DNA of 64,000 bases from Fluviicola sp. (GTDB taxonomy: Bacteria; Bacteroidota; Bacteroidia; Flavobacteriales_D; Crocinitomicaceae), in the NCBI RefSeq assembly GCF_039596395.1, contig NZ_JBCNJT010000002.1, forward strand, positions 620,001-684,000, read 5' to 3'. Below are positions 1 to 13,300 of this stretch, one piece after another. The position numbers were made by a program, and so were the translations under genes. Below the pieces are notes generated by a model. That model was not told the DNA's origin and did no database searches. It saw only the letters and a list, made by a program, of their open reading frames with translations. Numbering within the stretch: position 1 is the first letter of the stretch; every line of letters starts with the position of its first letter.

Positions 1-3000
1 ATTTTGATTCGCTAATAATCCTGAAGATCCAAAGATTTGATTTCCAAAAATCACATCTTCAGCTTGAGTTCTTGTCTGCAACAACCTTCCAAAGCCATCT
101 GAGTAATCCACCTTAACAATGGTCAAACTATTAGGATTTTGTTGGTAATGTTCTTCTCTTAAGATGGTTTTTACCCAAATGGGATTTCCTTGGTTCTTAA
201 ATGCAAAGAAGTCATATTCCATCTGTACAGATGGAGAGAAACGCTCGTAAAAATCTCCTGAATTACTTTTATAATCTCCTTCTGTACCTTTACCTATTAA
301 TGCCGTAGCGCATAGTAATCCAAGCGGTGAAAAATCAAAAACGGAGCTGTTGTCATTTAAATCGGTTATCTTATTAGTTTGAAGAATCCGGTAATCATAT
401 TCCGATCTTACTTCTAGATAACCTGTTGTACTGAACCATTGTTTTGCCCTTACAGGAAGAAATTGATACGAATCGTATTCAATTGTGGAAAGATTGTCAA
501 ATACATCTTTATTCTCCATAACCAATCCAACAGGATATTCTATCTCACTATCCTGCCAATCATACTTAATGCGTCCATTTTCCGCATACCATCCCTCCTT
601 ATGATTTGGATAACCACTTCTGCGGTCTTTGTACCCTAAACGCTGATCTCCATTTTGCAGCAATTCTTCAAAAGTAGTAGGATAACCATTTGTACTACTC
701 CAATCAGGAGTAACTTTAAAACATTCAGGAGTATCTATACCATATACAGTTTCTATAATTTCCTCTGTCAAGACAAGCGTTTCACTCCTCACGGATAAAC
801 CATAATTCCCGATTTGTCCGTAAGGTAAGCCTTCAAAAGCTTCCCCATCGTAAAAATTCAGGGAACAGCCTATTACAGGCAATGTGTTACTATTGAAAAC
901 AAGGTCTTTGTACCCAAAAATATTCAGGTTTGTTGCGGATTTAGTAGCATCGTATGAAGTCGATTTTTTTACCCGGTCCGCCATGTATTGCCCGTTCGGA
1001 ATGTCTTTGTAAATGAATTCGCTGATGCCGTAAGTACCCAGGTAGTCTCCGTTTCCGCCTCCGAGTGGAGTTGCCCCACGTGGAAGTCCCGCACTTAACT
1101 GCCCTCCCGGATTTCCATAAGCATCGTAATCTTTTGTGAAGGTAAATTGGTGCATTGGATCGTTTCCACGCTCGTATTGACTGGTTCTTCCAGCTAAACT
1201 AAAGGAGAAAAATACATATTGTTCTCCTAGCTGTTGGGATGTATACAACGGATCAAACTCAGTTCGAATTCCCATCAAACTTTCCGTAATGGTGTATGGA
1301 ATATTCTCTAGTACCGATCCGTCACGACCATAGAGTTCTGATCGCAACAAAGTTCCTCTTAGAGTCCGAATAGCATCTCGTCTGGCTCTTCTGGGCAAGG
1401 AACTCAATAGGTTTTTAGTTTCTGTCGTTCGCTGAAGGACATTACTGTCTCCTTGCCAATATTGATATGCAAAATCCAGTTCTTCCCAGCGGGTATAATC
1501 CGGGCCTACAGGCCCCAAATGAAACCAGCTTTTGGTTTCCACAGGTGGAGAGTAATATTCTGCAATCAGGTTTCCCGGACTGTTTAAGTTATTCTCAGTC
1601 CCATCCGAGGATGCCGTAGTAAAACGTTCGAACGATTCCGTATCCCGTGAATCAACCTGGGCAAAGCCCCTGAATTCTCGTTCTGCTCCATCCCAGTAAC
1701 CATTGTGATAGGAATATTCGGTTACCAGCTTTCCACCGGAGAGGAGGTCATGAACTTCCGTGCGATTCACTACCTGTACCGGAAAAGGCAATTGTGTTTT
1801 CCAACGTGTTTGTGGATCCTGATCGTCTCTCAAAAAATGTTCGATGGAAGAACCGTATGCAACACGCGTAACACTTCCCATATTGTTGTTCATTTCTTCC
1901 AGCAAGTAGGGCTTATTTCCGCCAGTGAAATCCAGGAAGAACATTCTTCCTTTTGTTCCGGTTGTAACAATCTGACTCCATACAATTCCGGCCTGACCGG
2001 TTCCCATGATATCTGCAATGCGCAGACTTTCTGCCTGATGTACAGCCGGAGTCCCCATGATTTTCACTCCTTGTGAAAAAGAGTTTCCACTTTGATTTAC
2101 ATACAGAGTAACTTGATTATTTTCTACAAATGCAATGTCAGCTTGTCCGTCACCATCCAAATCTCCCAATAATATTTGCTTCGGATTGAATTGTTCCGGG
2201 AAACGTGGTGCATTAGTCATATTGACAATTTTACCGAAACGTCCATAGCCCAGGTTCGGCCAATACTGCACTCTTCCGGATGAAATGAGTACAATATCTT
2301 GTAATCCATCCCCAGTCATATCTGCGAAACGAACGCGTGGATCTGCAAAACTGAAATCCGCAAAGGTTTTGTCTGCAAGACGCAATTGGTCAAATCCTTT
2401 TTCCGGGTCATTCAGAAAACATTCAAACTTGGCTCCGTTACGCAATACATCTGTAATTCCATCTCCATCCAAATCAATGAGTTGCACTTCCGGATCCGTT
2501 AAACTGAATGAAGGTTTTTTGGAATAGGAACGGTAATTCTTTTTATCCCAAACGTCATTGAAACTTCCGGAAAAATAACCTGCCTGATTATCATTGACAA
2601 CTAATAAATCACTGCGCCCATCTCCGTTCGCATCGATCAGCTGAACACCAGCATTCCCCAGTTGAATAGAAGGAGAAACCGGGATTGTTTTAGGAGAAGC
2701 AAAAACACCCTTTCCTTTGTTGGGCCAATAACGTGATCCCGTTCCATCCATTTGCAGCAAATCCGGAAGTCCGTTTCCTGTCACATCGACCAATTCATAT
2801 CCGGATTGTGCCAATGAAAGAGAAGGAATAGGACCTTTTATTTCATCCAGTCCACGAATGGAAGGCTTGAAAGTGGAATAACCGAATTCCAATGGCGGCA
2901 TCCATTCACTTTCTGCTCCTTTGTGACCTTCTACACTTAAGTTCTTCAATAGAGAAATTCCATTCAAAGGAAGCCCTTCCATGTAATTGAAATGGTAAGT

Positions 3001-3867
3001 CTTTACTTTGCGGGTTTCGTCAGCATGTGTGTATGTTGAAACAGACTTGCAGCGTTTGGTAGTTCGAGTCTCGAACCCTTGACGATATATTGAAAAAGCA
3101 TCCGGGCGTTCCTCGTATTCAAAACGCACTTCACACAGGTGTTTTTTTATATCTTCCTCATAGTACTGATTGTATTTGATGGAAGAAAGGTATAACTGGT
3201 CGGAGCTATGAGGTTGTGCTTTGCTATCTGAAAGAAGCAATTCTCGCTCATATTCGTAAATGACTTCATTTCCAAAAGGATCGACCGTTTTGCTCAGAGT
3301 CCATCCAAAAATAGCATTCCGGTTTTCTGGGTTCGCAATCACAAACGAAGCTTCTCTGAACGGAAGATCCGGACTACCGTAATAGGTGATCAAACCATCT
3401 TTACTTTTTACTTCCCAGTAATTTTTGCCACTACTTTTTTTGTGGTGAACAATACGGGCAAACAAGCCTTCAGTGCGCGGACGATAGTATGTGCGCTCCC
3501 AATTGACTGAAGTTCCTTCTTCCTCAACAGTTTCTTTTTCATGTTTTACAGGAACCAGATCCTCTGCTCCTGACAGAATGAAAACATCCTTCCGGTCATC
3601 ATAAACCGGAATTCCCTTGCTAGTTTTACGAGTAATTCCGGGAATTCCCAATGCCCAGCCCAGCCCAAAGACACCGTTCCCGTTTCCGGTACTGTATCCT
3701 AAAGATAAGTTAGGTTGCATGCCATTCCTGCCTGAAGGAACAGCTATGGGAACACTAAAATTTCCGGTTCCTGTGAATAAGTCCGGAGAGAATTTTTCTC
3801 CCAGACCGCTTTGAGCTCCCCCGCCCGAGGGAGCTATTATTGCAGATGTGCCATTGGTGTTAGACAT
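1..3867 (-). CDS. Insecticidal toxin complex subunit TcB (SpvB/TcdB-like), partial, runs off left edge
   Basis: The reading frame is open from the ATG at 3867 to base 1 (1289 codons, no stop), so the C-terminus lies outside the window. The N-terminus is a typical SpvB domain: a Gly-rich start, then FTGTGNFSVPIAVPSGR, GLGWALGIPGITR and the SGAEDLVPV motif (about residues 20-100). Residues about 320-640 hold VCBS/FG-GAP-like repeats such as DGDGITDVL and GDLDGDGQADIAF. From about 650 comes the TcdB middle domain (MNNNMGSVTRVAYGSS, LPFPVQVVNRTEVHD, GYWDGAEREFRGF). In known Tc toxins TcB forms, with TcC, the hollow cocoon that holds the toxic TcC tip and docks on TcA. Known TcB proteins have roughly 1450-1500 residues, so about 150-200 may be missing, or the protein may be fused to an RHS TcC. 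No signal peptide. It is the third gene of the operon, 67 bp after the small exported protein. Confidence 0.93.
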   Translation of the reverse strand, partial: MSNTNGTSAIIAPSGGGAQSGLGEKFSPDLFTGTGNFSVPIAVPSGRNGMQPNLSLGYSTGNGNGVFGLGWALGIPGITRKTSKGIPVYDDRKDVFILSGAEDLVPVKHEKETVEEEGTSVNWERTYYRPRTEGLFARIVHHKKSSGKNYWEVKSKDGLITYYGSPDLPFREASFVIANPENRNAIFGWTLSKTVDPFGNEVIYEYERELLLSDSKAQPHSSDQLYLSSIKYNQYYEEDIKKHLCEVRFEYEERPDAFSIYRQGFETRTTKRCKSVSTYTHADETRKVKTYHFNYMEGLPLNGISLLKNLSVEGHKGAESEWMPPLEFGYSTFKPSIRGLDEIKGPIPSLSLAQSGYELVDVTGNGLPDLLQMDGTGSRYWPNKGKGVFASPKTIPVSPSIQLGNAGVQLIDANGDGRSDLLVVNDNQAGYFSGSFNDVWDKKNYRSYSKKPSFSLTDPEVQLIDLDGDGITDVLRNGAKFECFLNDPEKGFDQLRLADKTFADFSFADPRVRFADMTGDGLQDIVLISSGRVQYWPNLGYGRFGKIVNMTNAPRFPEQFNPKQILLGDLDGDGQADIAFVENNQVTLYVNQSGNSFSQGVKIMGTPAVHQAESLRIADIMGTGQAGIVWSQIVTTGTKGRMFFLDFTGGNKPYLLEEMNNNMGSVTRVAYGSSIEHFLRDDQDPQTRWKTQLPFPVQVVNRTEVHDLLSGGKLVTEYSYHNGYWDGAEREFRGFAQVDSRDTESFERFTTASSDGTENNLNSPGNLIAEYYSPPVETKSWFHLGPVGPDYTRWEELDFAYQYWQGDSNVLQRTTETKNLLSSLPRRARRDAIRTLRGTLLRSELYGRDGSVLENIPYTITESLMGIRTEFDPLYTSQQLGEQYVFFSFSLAGRTSQYERGNDPMHQFTFTKDYDAYGNPGGQLSAGLPRGATPLGGGNGDYLGTYGISEFIYKDIPNGQYMADRVKKSTSYDATKSATNLNIFGYKDLVFNSNTLPVIGCSLNFYDGEAFEGLPYGQIGNYGLSVRSETLVLTEEIIETVYGIDTPECFKVTPDWSSTNGYPTTFEELLQNGDQRLGYKDRRSGYPNHKEGWYAENGRIKYDWQDSEIEYPVGLVMENKDVFDNLSTIEYDSYQFLPVRAKQWFSTTGYLEVRSEYDYRILQTNKITDLNDNSSVFDFSPLGLLCATALIGKGTEGDYKSNSGDFYERFSPSVQMEYDFFAFKNQGNPIWVKTILREEHYQQNPNSLTIVKVDYSDGFGRLLQTRTQAEDVIFGNQIFGSSGLLANQN

Positions 3868-3934
3868 GTTGTGATTGTTTGGTGGTTATTAGATTTTGAT
3901 TAAACTTCATTTCTGCAAGCTTGTATTTTTTGAA

Positions 3935-4285
3935 CTACTCCTTCGTTAGGATAATAAAAGCTCGTGCATAGATGTCTCCCCCATCTGTTGAAAAACTAAT
4001 TATACGAAATCCTTCTTTTTGCCATTTTGTGATTTCTTGCTGTATAATTACACTATTCTCTAATGTTTTTTCAGAATAGTTGCTAAAATTGTGTCCTGAT
4101 AATGGAACAACTTTTTTGTCTCCATTTGGAGTAATTATCATCATACTCGAATTTGTTGCGCCTGTCTTTGCGGACTCTATAGTTCGAATGATTACTGTTT
4201 GAGGATTTTCTTGTTGCGCATTAGCGTTATAAATTCCCAACAACATCATTGTTGTGATAAGCAAGATTAATTTGGCATTTTTCAT
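3935..4285 (-). CDS. Small Sec-exported hypothetical protein inside the Tc operon
   Basis: This is a 116-residue protein whose first 24 residues (MKNAKLILL...IYNANAQ) form a clear Sec signal peptide ending in ANAQ. The mature part is about 92 residues, with a predicted beta-rich core and a final GDIYARAFIILTKE. I chose the ATG at 4285 because it gives a compact signal peptide and follows an A/T-rich Bacteroidota-type leader. An in-frame ATG at 4327 shares one base with the tcA stop (TAATG) and would add 14 residues, which could mean translational coupling. I do not recognise the family. It sits between tcA and tcB, whose products lack signal peptides, so this is the only exported member of the operon seen here. 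It could be a chaperone, envelope anchor or immunity-like factor, but nothing in the sequence decides this. Confidence 0.75.
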   Translation of the reverse strand: MKNAKLILLITTMMLLGIYNANAQQENPQTVIIRTIESAKTGATNSSMMIITPNGDKKVVPLSGHNFSNYSEKTLENSVIIQQEITKWQKEGFRIISFSTDGGDIYARAFIILTKE

Positions 4286-4326
4286 GATTTTTATTTTTTT
4301 AATGAAATTAGTTATTAAAATAAACA

Positions 4327-7300
4327 TTATAAGGGATATATAGGTAGATCAGCTTTGCAACTTACCAATACCAAAATATCCGTTACATGTTCCTGGCTAA
4401 ATAACTCCCTGTTGATTGGGGTGTTCGCAAAAGCTAGACGCAATTTCACAAATGGGGTAGCTGGACTTTGAGTATTCAAGACATTGGATAATGCATTGGC
4501 ACTAAATATTCCGTTTACGGTCACTCCGTCCATTGGCTGAGCATTATTTCCTGCTGTGATCAGACTGAAGTCCGCAATGGAGATTTCATCGGTAAACCCG
4601 TCTTTCCGTGCAAAATGCAACAATACATTTGAACCATCCAAACGGATATTATCAACTCCAGCCGGGAACATTTCTGGCTTCAATTCAAAGTCAACATAGA
4701 AAGAGGTGTTTCCTTCCTGAGCCTGTGCTAGTTCATACCACTGGTCCGGAAAATCATTCTTGAAGGAGAATCCTCTGCTGAATCCAAGGGTATTATCAAT
4801 ATCCTGTAATACCTGGAAGCGGTATTGGAAGCTATCCAAAGCAGTGTATTCCACTTCGATGACCACATCTGCGATATTACTAAAATCCATCCTGTTAGAG
4901 AACTTCGGCATTTTAAATTCCCAGCGCGATTCGATTCCCATTCCCTCAAATGGATTCAGGAATTCATTTTGCATGGGCTGCAATTCAAACATGCCCGTTG
5001 CACGGGAAGCTCCTGTCAACGCCACTTGGTCTGTTTCCATTCTTCTGATTGGAATGCGCTGGAAGGTATTGTTCGCTTCAATTACGGTATAGGAAGTTGT
5101 TCCTGCTGTCAAGGTGGCTTTAATATTATCATAGACCGGTACCAAACCAATTACTGAAACTTTCACTCCGTTAATTAAACGCAAGTAATGCCCCGGGAAA
5201 TCGTAATCAAATAAACGATTGGTCAAATCAAAATTCAATACGCCTGTTTCCCGGAATGTTTGGAAAGCATCCGGGAAATGTTGTCCTAATGAAATCATCT
5301 TAGTCATTTGCAGTTTGCGCTTGGTTGTTTCAAAAGCATACTGATCCAAACGTGTCAAATCCTGTAACAAACGTGCGCTTCCTGTCAAACCTCTGCGATC
5401 ACCACCACCACCGGTTAAAGTTAAAGCTCCGGTTTGAGGAACTTCCCAATAGTCATTTAAAATAAATGGTCCTGCCTGCTCCTGTTGTTCGAAGTAATAC
5501 TGTTGTTCAGCTGTTCTTGCAACAGCGGTCGCAATACTCAACATATAGCTATACGTACGTTCCAATACATTTCCCATCCAGCGATACAGTTCAGCATTGG
5601 TAAACTTAGTTTTTAAAAATTCAAGCGTATCTGTTGCATGGTCCATATTCATGGAAGCAATCTCACGCTCCTGGGAAACAATTCGAGTATTTTGTTCAGC
5701 AATTTTAATTTGCTGGTTAGCAATACTGATATCATAACCCGCCAAATCACTCTGGAACTGCCATTCTTGTGAACGTCGCTGATAAGAGGCCATTTGGGAC
5801 ATAACTGATGCAGTTGTCGAAATTGCACCTGCAATACTGTTAAAACTTCCTACTAAATCAAACTTCCCAGCTGGGGTCAATGCCGCCGCACCTGCATTTG
5901 TTTGTAATCCAGCAGAAACATTTAATAGGATTATACTAATTAATTCATAGGCATTAAGCCCTGCGTTAATCCAATTATCATACGTACTCTGCATAAACTC
6001 GACCTTGTCCAATTGCAAATCAGCCACTGTTTCCTCATTCAAAGCTTGCTTTACACGCATATCCTGCAATTTAACAGTAGCTTTAGCTGTTTGCAAATCT
6101 TGTTTCGCACGCAACAGGCTGTAATTCTCTGCATCTTCTTTTTCCAATGTGGACAAGAACTGACTCTCCAATTGCTGTGCCTGGGAAACCAATTGTTTGG
6201 CGCGTTCGATCAACACCCGGAAACGGTATTGAGAAGGAGCCAGGTTTGCTACTCCCGGAAGAACCAGGTTGCCTCCGGCACCGATAACCGGAACACCACT
6301 CACACTATCAGTTGGTGCGGCAAAAATGTCCAATGAACGTTCCATACCGGCGATGTTGCGGCAATTGAAAATCTTGAACAATTCCAGGTTGGCTTTCAGT
6401 TCCAATGCAGCATACACCGGATTAGAAGGCAAACAGAAAGCGTAATCCACAAATGGCACATAGTCTTCAGCATACAAGAACGGGTGGTACAAAGCGGATG
6501 CATTCGCAAATACCAGGTTGGCTTGCAAAGCAGCTGGTGCCGGCTGGAACGGATTGTATGCCAGATCCGGATTTTTTAGCAGCTGTGTTCCCGAACTGGT
6601 CGTAAAATTAACATTCAATACATTGGCATTCGGAGGAATTGGATTTCTTAACCAGCTGATTTTTCCCTGATTCAAAGGAGATGAAACCTCGTCGGCAGTG
6701 GAAGAAGCCAGTGTTGCCAAGGTATTCGTGAAATGAGCACCTACCACGTTGTTGAATGATTGTGTATCCAAACCCGCGAGCAGGTAGCGATATGCATCGT
6801 CCATGCGACTACCAATCCCATCCATGAGCTCCGTTACCGAATCGGCCGCTTCAACAGGATGCGAATCTTTGAATTCCGAAAGGAAAGTGAATCCGGAAGA
6901 GAATTTTTCCTGCATGGATGATTCCCCGTTGAAAATAGTAACCAATTCAGAGGAAGCTTCGTTAATCCATGCTACACTATTCAGGCCTTCCAATTCGGAT
7001 TGCAACTGCACAAATGCATTTGACCAATATAGGTCAACCGGAGCTTCAATAGCAGTTTCAAAACAAGCATGTGAACTCGTATAACATTGCGACGGCTTCA
7101 CATTCAGTTCGCTTACTTTTAAAAGATCCAATACTTCCGTATACAATTTTCGTGCATTCGGAACCGTTTCGATCGTATCGATCGTGAATTCCCGGTCTCC
7201 ATAAGCGGTCATACATTGGATGATGTTCATCAACGTATACTTCGTATATGCATTGACGCGGGTTTGAGCAATTAAATGCGGATTGAGCGGGTCGAGTAGC

Positions 7301-10300
7301 CAGTCTGACGGACGGTCGAACACGTTTACAATGGATTCTTCGAGTACCAATCCGTAGAAGATTTTGCGTTTACTAGCCAGGTTATTGGTATAATCGTAAA
7401 CCGACTGATACCAATCCAGTGCCGTCGGATAGTCACCCCTTTGCTGCTGATCCAGTGCAATCAGCATCGGGACAAAATAATAGGCCTCATACAACACTTC
7501 TTTGATCGAATTTGTCCGGAATAATGATCCTGCCGGATTTCCCTGCGGTGCATTTAAATTGGCACGCATGTGCAATTTGATATTGGTAGTGCGCAGATCA
7601 AAGTTGTCAATACAATCCCCGGATTCGATTTGCACGGTTACACTTTTTTCAGGAGCAAGAGCAAATGCAAGCACAGCACCCAGTGATGTCATATTAATCC
7701 GGAAAATTACACCCGAAAGGATGTTTTCATTGTATATGGTTACGGCATTTGCCGATTCCCAAACAGAACTGTTAAAGCGCGGCGCTATGGATAGCACATT
7801 TTTATTAAATGTATCCGCAGTCAAAGCTGACTGGTGAAGATTCAGCACCAGCGGATTGTTGGTAAACGTTCCATAAACTTCCGTATACTTTGTAAATCCG
7901 GAGTTATCCCGATTTGCAACTACAAAAGTATCGTGCGACTGATCTTTCTTAAATACACCAATAATATTTGCATAAGAGAGGCTAACCGGAATTATAGGAA
8001 CTAAGCCGGATAAACTGCCAAAATACCCGGTGCGAATTTCATTTTTGAAAACAACAGTGATACCGGTTAATGCATTGAGGTTTGCAACAGATGTTGTAAT
8101 GTTATGAACAACACCAGTTATTGGAAGTTTATCATTCTCCAGGAAAATCAGATTTCCTATGTTGGTATCGAAGAAATCATCTTTAGGCATGTATCGGATA
8201 ACAATGTGTCTCATTACCCCATTCCATCGCTTGTAGGACAATACAAAATTTACAAAATCCCATTCTATGGAATGCTGACAAACAGTAATTTGAGTCAATA
8301 CATCCAGGTTATTCAACAACGAATAATTTATGGTGTCAGGAGAACTCGAGAACGGACCCTGTATACCTTGATAGGCATCGGAATAAGTTACTTCTGTAAG
8401 ATCCGGAAGCTCCAGTGTTTCTTCTTCTGCCCATTCACTTCCGGCCGTCATCAGGTCTTTTTTCAGATAAGCCAGCTTGAACTCTCCGTCTTCTTTGAAA
8501 GTATAGAACAACCACAAAGTGGCATTCGTTGCCTTTCCGTTGTCATCAAATTCTGAACTGATCGGAAGACAACCCAGGATTGTTGCTTTCTTTCTGATCG
8601 GGATTTCTATCCAGAAATCGTGTTCGTTCGGATCGGTCGCATAGAACGCTTTGGATGAATAATACACTTTATCAGTGAGCGTGCTTTGACTGAAGTAGAA
8701 AGTCATGTATTCGCGCATGCTGTTATTCATATCACCACAACAGTCCAGAGGATCTTTACGGAAGATGTATGCATCCGTATTTGCCGTGCAGACCAGTTTC
8801 AGGTTTTGAATGTCTTCGAAATAGGCCTGGTATTTTTTTGCGGCTTTGCAAGCATCGATCGGTGTGAAACGATTTGCATTCTGAATGGTTTCTGCCAATT
8901 CAATGAACGCCGGACTTTGTCTGCGTTTCAAGGTTGGATACAACAGGTTTTCAGGATAGATGTAGGTAAACACCGCTGATCGCCAGGTTGCATAGGAACC
9001 CAGCCACTGCCATTCTTTATCGAAGTTTGGCGCGGAAAAAGAGAATCCGTTGAGGTAGTCATCATAAATCCCGGCTTCCAGAGCAAAAATAAGCCCCTGA
9101 AGTGTTTCAATCGCGTGTGACACACGGCTATGTTTTACGCAACAATTATCTTTGGTCTCAATGAACAATGTTTTGGCAATCCGTTCCGCTGCCTGATCGA
9201 ATGATTCACAATTATTTCTAAGCGCCTGGATCAATGCATCACGCATAACCGGCAAAGTAATATCTTCGGTTTCCTCAATCACAGAATTCCATGCTTCCGT
9301 CACTTTTTCTTTACGTTCAATTCGCGTATTCAAAGTATCCTTCCAAGCCTTTTTATCTGCGTTCGGAGAACGCCATTGTTGGGTATCTTGTACTAGGTTG
9401 ATCGGGAAATTAATAATCGCCGGAGTGTAATTTTGGAAATCTTCCCCTTGTAAGACTATATTTTCGGCATATTCTTGCTGAATAAATTCGAAGTACCCGG
9501 TAGTAATCAAATTAATACGAATAACTATATTAATGAGGTCATCGTACTCGGAAGGCAACAAGTTGGAGGGAAGAGTCGGAGCATTATAGTTTTCGGCTTT
9601 TAGTACCTCAAAGATTTGTCTCAGTACCCGGTATTCTGCAATTTGAATAGCGAGCTGGTTCAAATAAGGTCGGATGTCCTCGCCAGCATCTTCTTTTTCA
9701 AATAGGTCCGTGAAATAATGAAGGTATTCAGTACCGACACCGCCGGTAGTTGAGCGGGAAATCATTACGCTTAAAAGAGACTGAATACTAGTGAACAATT
9801 CGGCGGCGGTAAATGAATCATTGAAGAACAGACTTAGCTGATCAAAAGCCATGTCCAAAGTTTGTTTCCTTTCAACCCATATGTCGTGAACCGTTTCTCC
9901 CTGAACAAACTTTTTAATGTTTTCCGGAGGAACAATATCCGGGAAAACGGTCGGAACGCGGTTCCATTTAGCCAATGTTTGTTGCCACAACGAACGATCC
10001 TGGGAATTTCCTCTCATAGGATCCATTCTGAGTTGAAATACATTATAATATTTGATACCCATAGAAATCTCCGGTAAAATCCATCCATTTCCCATATTAT
10101 CTGTAAAGTACATTTGTTTTCTCTTACAAGCTGTAACCAACAAATCGGCGACAGAACGCAATTCAACTGGTGTAGGCTGATTGGACGGATCCGCATCCTG
10201 GTACGCTGTCATTACCGGGATAATCAATGAAAATTCTTCCGGGGTAAGTGCAAATGCATCATTCAATACTTCTATTGCCTCTTGCTTAACGAATGCATCA

Positions 10301-13300
10301 TTACTCTGGAAAGCTGTAATTAATGCCGTCATATCTGCATATGGTGGATTGATATCGTAATTGGTTAATTGGTCTCCGGTATTGATCTCGTTCAAAATGC
10401 GTTTAAAACCTGCTGCATTAAAAGGTACGAGTAAAGAGAAATATTCTGTACGCTTATCTTCCAGCTGCTCTTGTCGTGTATCGTACAGATCTATGTAAGG
10501 TTCCGCATCGGGTGAAATAAGCAGTCGGTCTCTGGATACCAGTTCCGGATCAATGATTGCAACATTGGAACTCGTGATTTCAAGATAGTTGTCAGGAATG
10601 GTCTGCAATGATGGGTCCCAGGAACCAGTAGACGGTTCGTTCAAGGCTTTCCAAAAAAAGCGGGCATCCAACATCAATTTTTCTGGATCTGTGCCACCGG
10701 TAGGGATATGGTTAATTTCTTCCTTGACCCAAATGGTGTTTAACCTCGTACGTGCAGAATTGCGAAAAATAGATGCTGTTTGATAGAATTGTGATGATTC
10801 AGGTTTGTCAACAGAATACATGGAATCCAGATATTGTTCACAAGCGATTAAATTTTCCATGAACACGCTAAATCCAAACGCATCTGTATATAGATTTTCA
10901 GTGATCAGGTCCATATAAGCTTCTGCTGTATCTCCTGAACGAATGATTTCATACAACTTTTTCAGCTTTGTGTAATAGGTCGGTTCTGTATCAATTGACC
11001 CTGGCCAAGTCAAGGGTGCTTCTCCAATTGTATATGTAAATGGATCTATCATCCCGGCTGGAGCAGGGTTCAAATAGTCATATTCAAACGACTTTTCAAA
11101 AAGTTTGGTACAGATCTTTTCCGGATCAGGAATAGTTGTTGTATCTAATAAGACTTCCGCTTCATAGATAAAACTGACGTTTCCTGCAACAAATTCTGCC
11201 GGTAAATCTGATCCTAAAACTAATTCTACCTCAGTACCTCCAGGAGTAACGGAAACCGAAGAAACCGTCATGGTATAAAATCCGATTGTATTCTCTGTGT
11301 TGAAAACAAGCGGACTTCCACTACTGATAAGTTTAGCACGTCCCCCTACCAAATAATTTTGAATTGCAGGCCCATCCCAGATTAATGTTATAGCTGAATC
11401 ATCATCAGGAAGCGGGTTGATTACAGAAACAACATTATCATACCTCATGACAGGAGTATCTCCTTCCGGTTGAAATAAAGCCAATTGGGAGACCTCCGGA
11501 GTAGATTTCTTCAATCTCAAATCTGTATTTGCGCCATTTAATGAAACGTTAAACAGTTCAAAATCTTTAAATTCTGAATCAGATGGGTCTTGTAAACGAA
11601 TTTTATTATCTAAAAAATTTACACCCGAGAGATTAATACCTGGTACCCTTAAAATTCTTCCATGGATATCTGCTGAAGTTCGTGAGAGAATCTCTTCATC
11701 AGAGGCAAAATAACTTAAAAAAATGTCCGTATTTTCTTTTCTATGTCTCCACAGATCCAGAGCAAAGTCGGAAGATTTATAGGTCATATCACCTCTTCCG
11801 ATCATATCAGGATCGATGATTGGTTTCCATTCGGCTTTGAATGTAAGATCATTACCCGGATCAACGCCTTCCCGGCTATATGCAGAGAAATAATAATCTA
11901 CCTTTTTCCAAGTTTCCAGGAGGTATTCATTCTTCCAAGTTAGCACCAATGCTTCAGCGGGGTTTGTCAATACATCTCGTTCTGTATCCCTGAAACCGTA
12001 AATAATTTCCAGATTCTCTGCCGTCAATTCCTGAGCAGCGGATGCATTATCAAAAGTCAGCCACATGCGGTCAGCCGTATATTGCGTAGTGCTCGGTGGT
12101 GCATATAACAAAATTCCCAGTTTATCAGCGAAACGTTGTGCAGCCTCTTTTTTATCATCCAAATCTTGTATCGCTACAATACTGCGTAGTTCTTCGTAAG
12201 ATGTTCCAGATTGAACAAGGATGGTTTTGTAAGTCAATAGCAAAAAGTTCTTGCGGTCGTTCTCTAATCGCTCCAGTACTTCTGTCGGAAGTGTTTTTGT
12301 TGCAACATATTGTTCTAAGATCTCTGTTACCAAGCGTAAACGGCAATATTCTTTGTGCAGGGTATCACAATCCACCGAAAAAGATCCGAATGGCTGGAAG
12401 AAATAGTCTTCCAGTAGGGTTAAAAATGCATTGTAATTGATAGGCGAATAAGAGGGAATACTCGCTTTGCTAATGTGTTTTGCACCGTATTTTACCAGAT
12501 CTACCAAGTAAGAGAACGGACTCACTGCTGAAGTACAGTCTTCGCAGTCGCAACGGTTAATGAATTTCGAAAATGCTGTTTGAGCAAAGTTGGAATTTTC
12601 AATATCCGGAATATAATGTGTTTTTAATTCGTAATCCCCCAATTTTCCGACCAATAGATTGGATAACAATTTGTGATTTTGAGCTACTGTATCATGAATT
12701 TTTGCCGCATCGTAAAGTGTGATCGCGACACTTTCTACTCCATCTATAAATACATCTTTTGGCGTGTTTGCAATTTTGGAAAGATTGGTATAACCATTGC
12801 TGATCATAAACTGGTTTTGCTCGGCATCGCGGTTTACAGTATACAAATCGACGTGTGCCTGAAGCAAGGTTAATTCCGAGTCTTCCACATCAGGTAAACC
12901 ATCAATATACCGGATCGGACCTGCTTTTTTCAGGGTGTCCATAGTATCCAGATTTTCATCTTCCAGGAAATCTATCAGATCAGTTGAAAAAGTGGTGCCG
13001 CTGATTGTTTCGATGTCATTAAGTGTCGGGGAGTCAGATTGCGTATCCCAAAACGCAGAAGTTTGTATTACCGTAAAATTTTTACTTCCCGGAAGCAGGT
13101 CATGGATAACACCGGAGAAAAATGTTCCAACACCTCCCGGCCCTTGTACGGTTAAGTCAATATCAATAGGGAAGACACCGGTGTTTTCTACCGAGATAGA
13201 GAAAGGTGCAAATGTAGCATCCCCCAAAGTACCGGATGTAATAGTACCCACGCTTCCGCCTGCCTCATACATTCCGTCCGCAAAAACCGTCAGATTTTCC

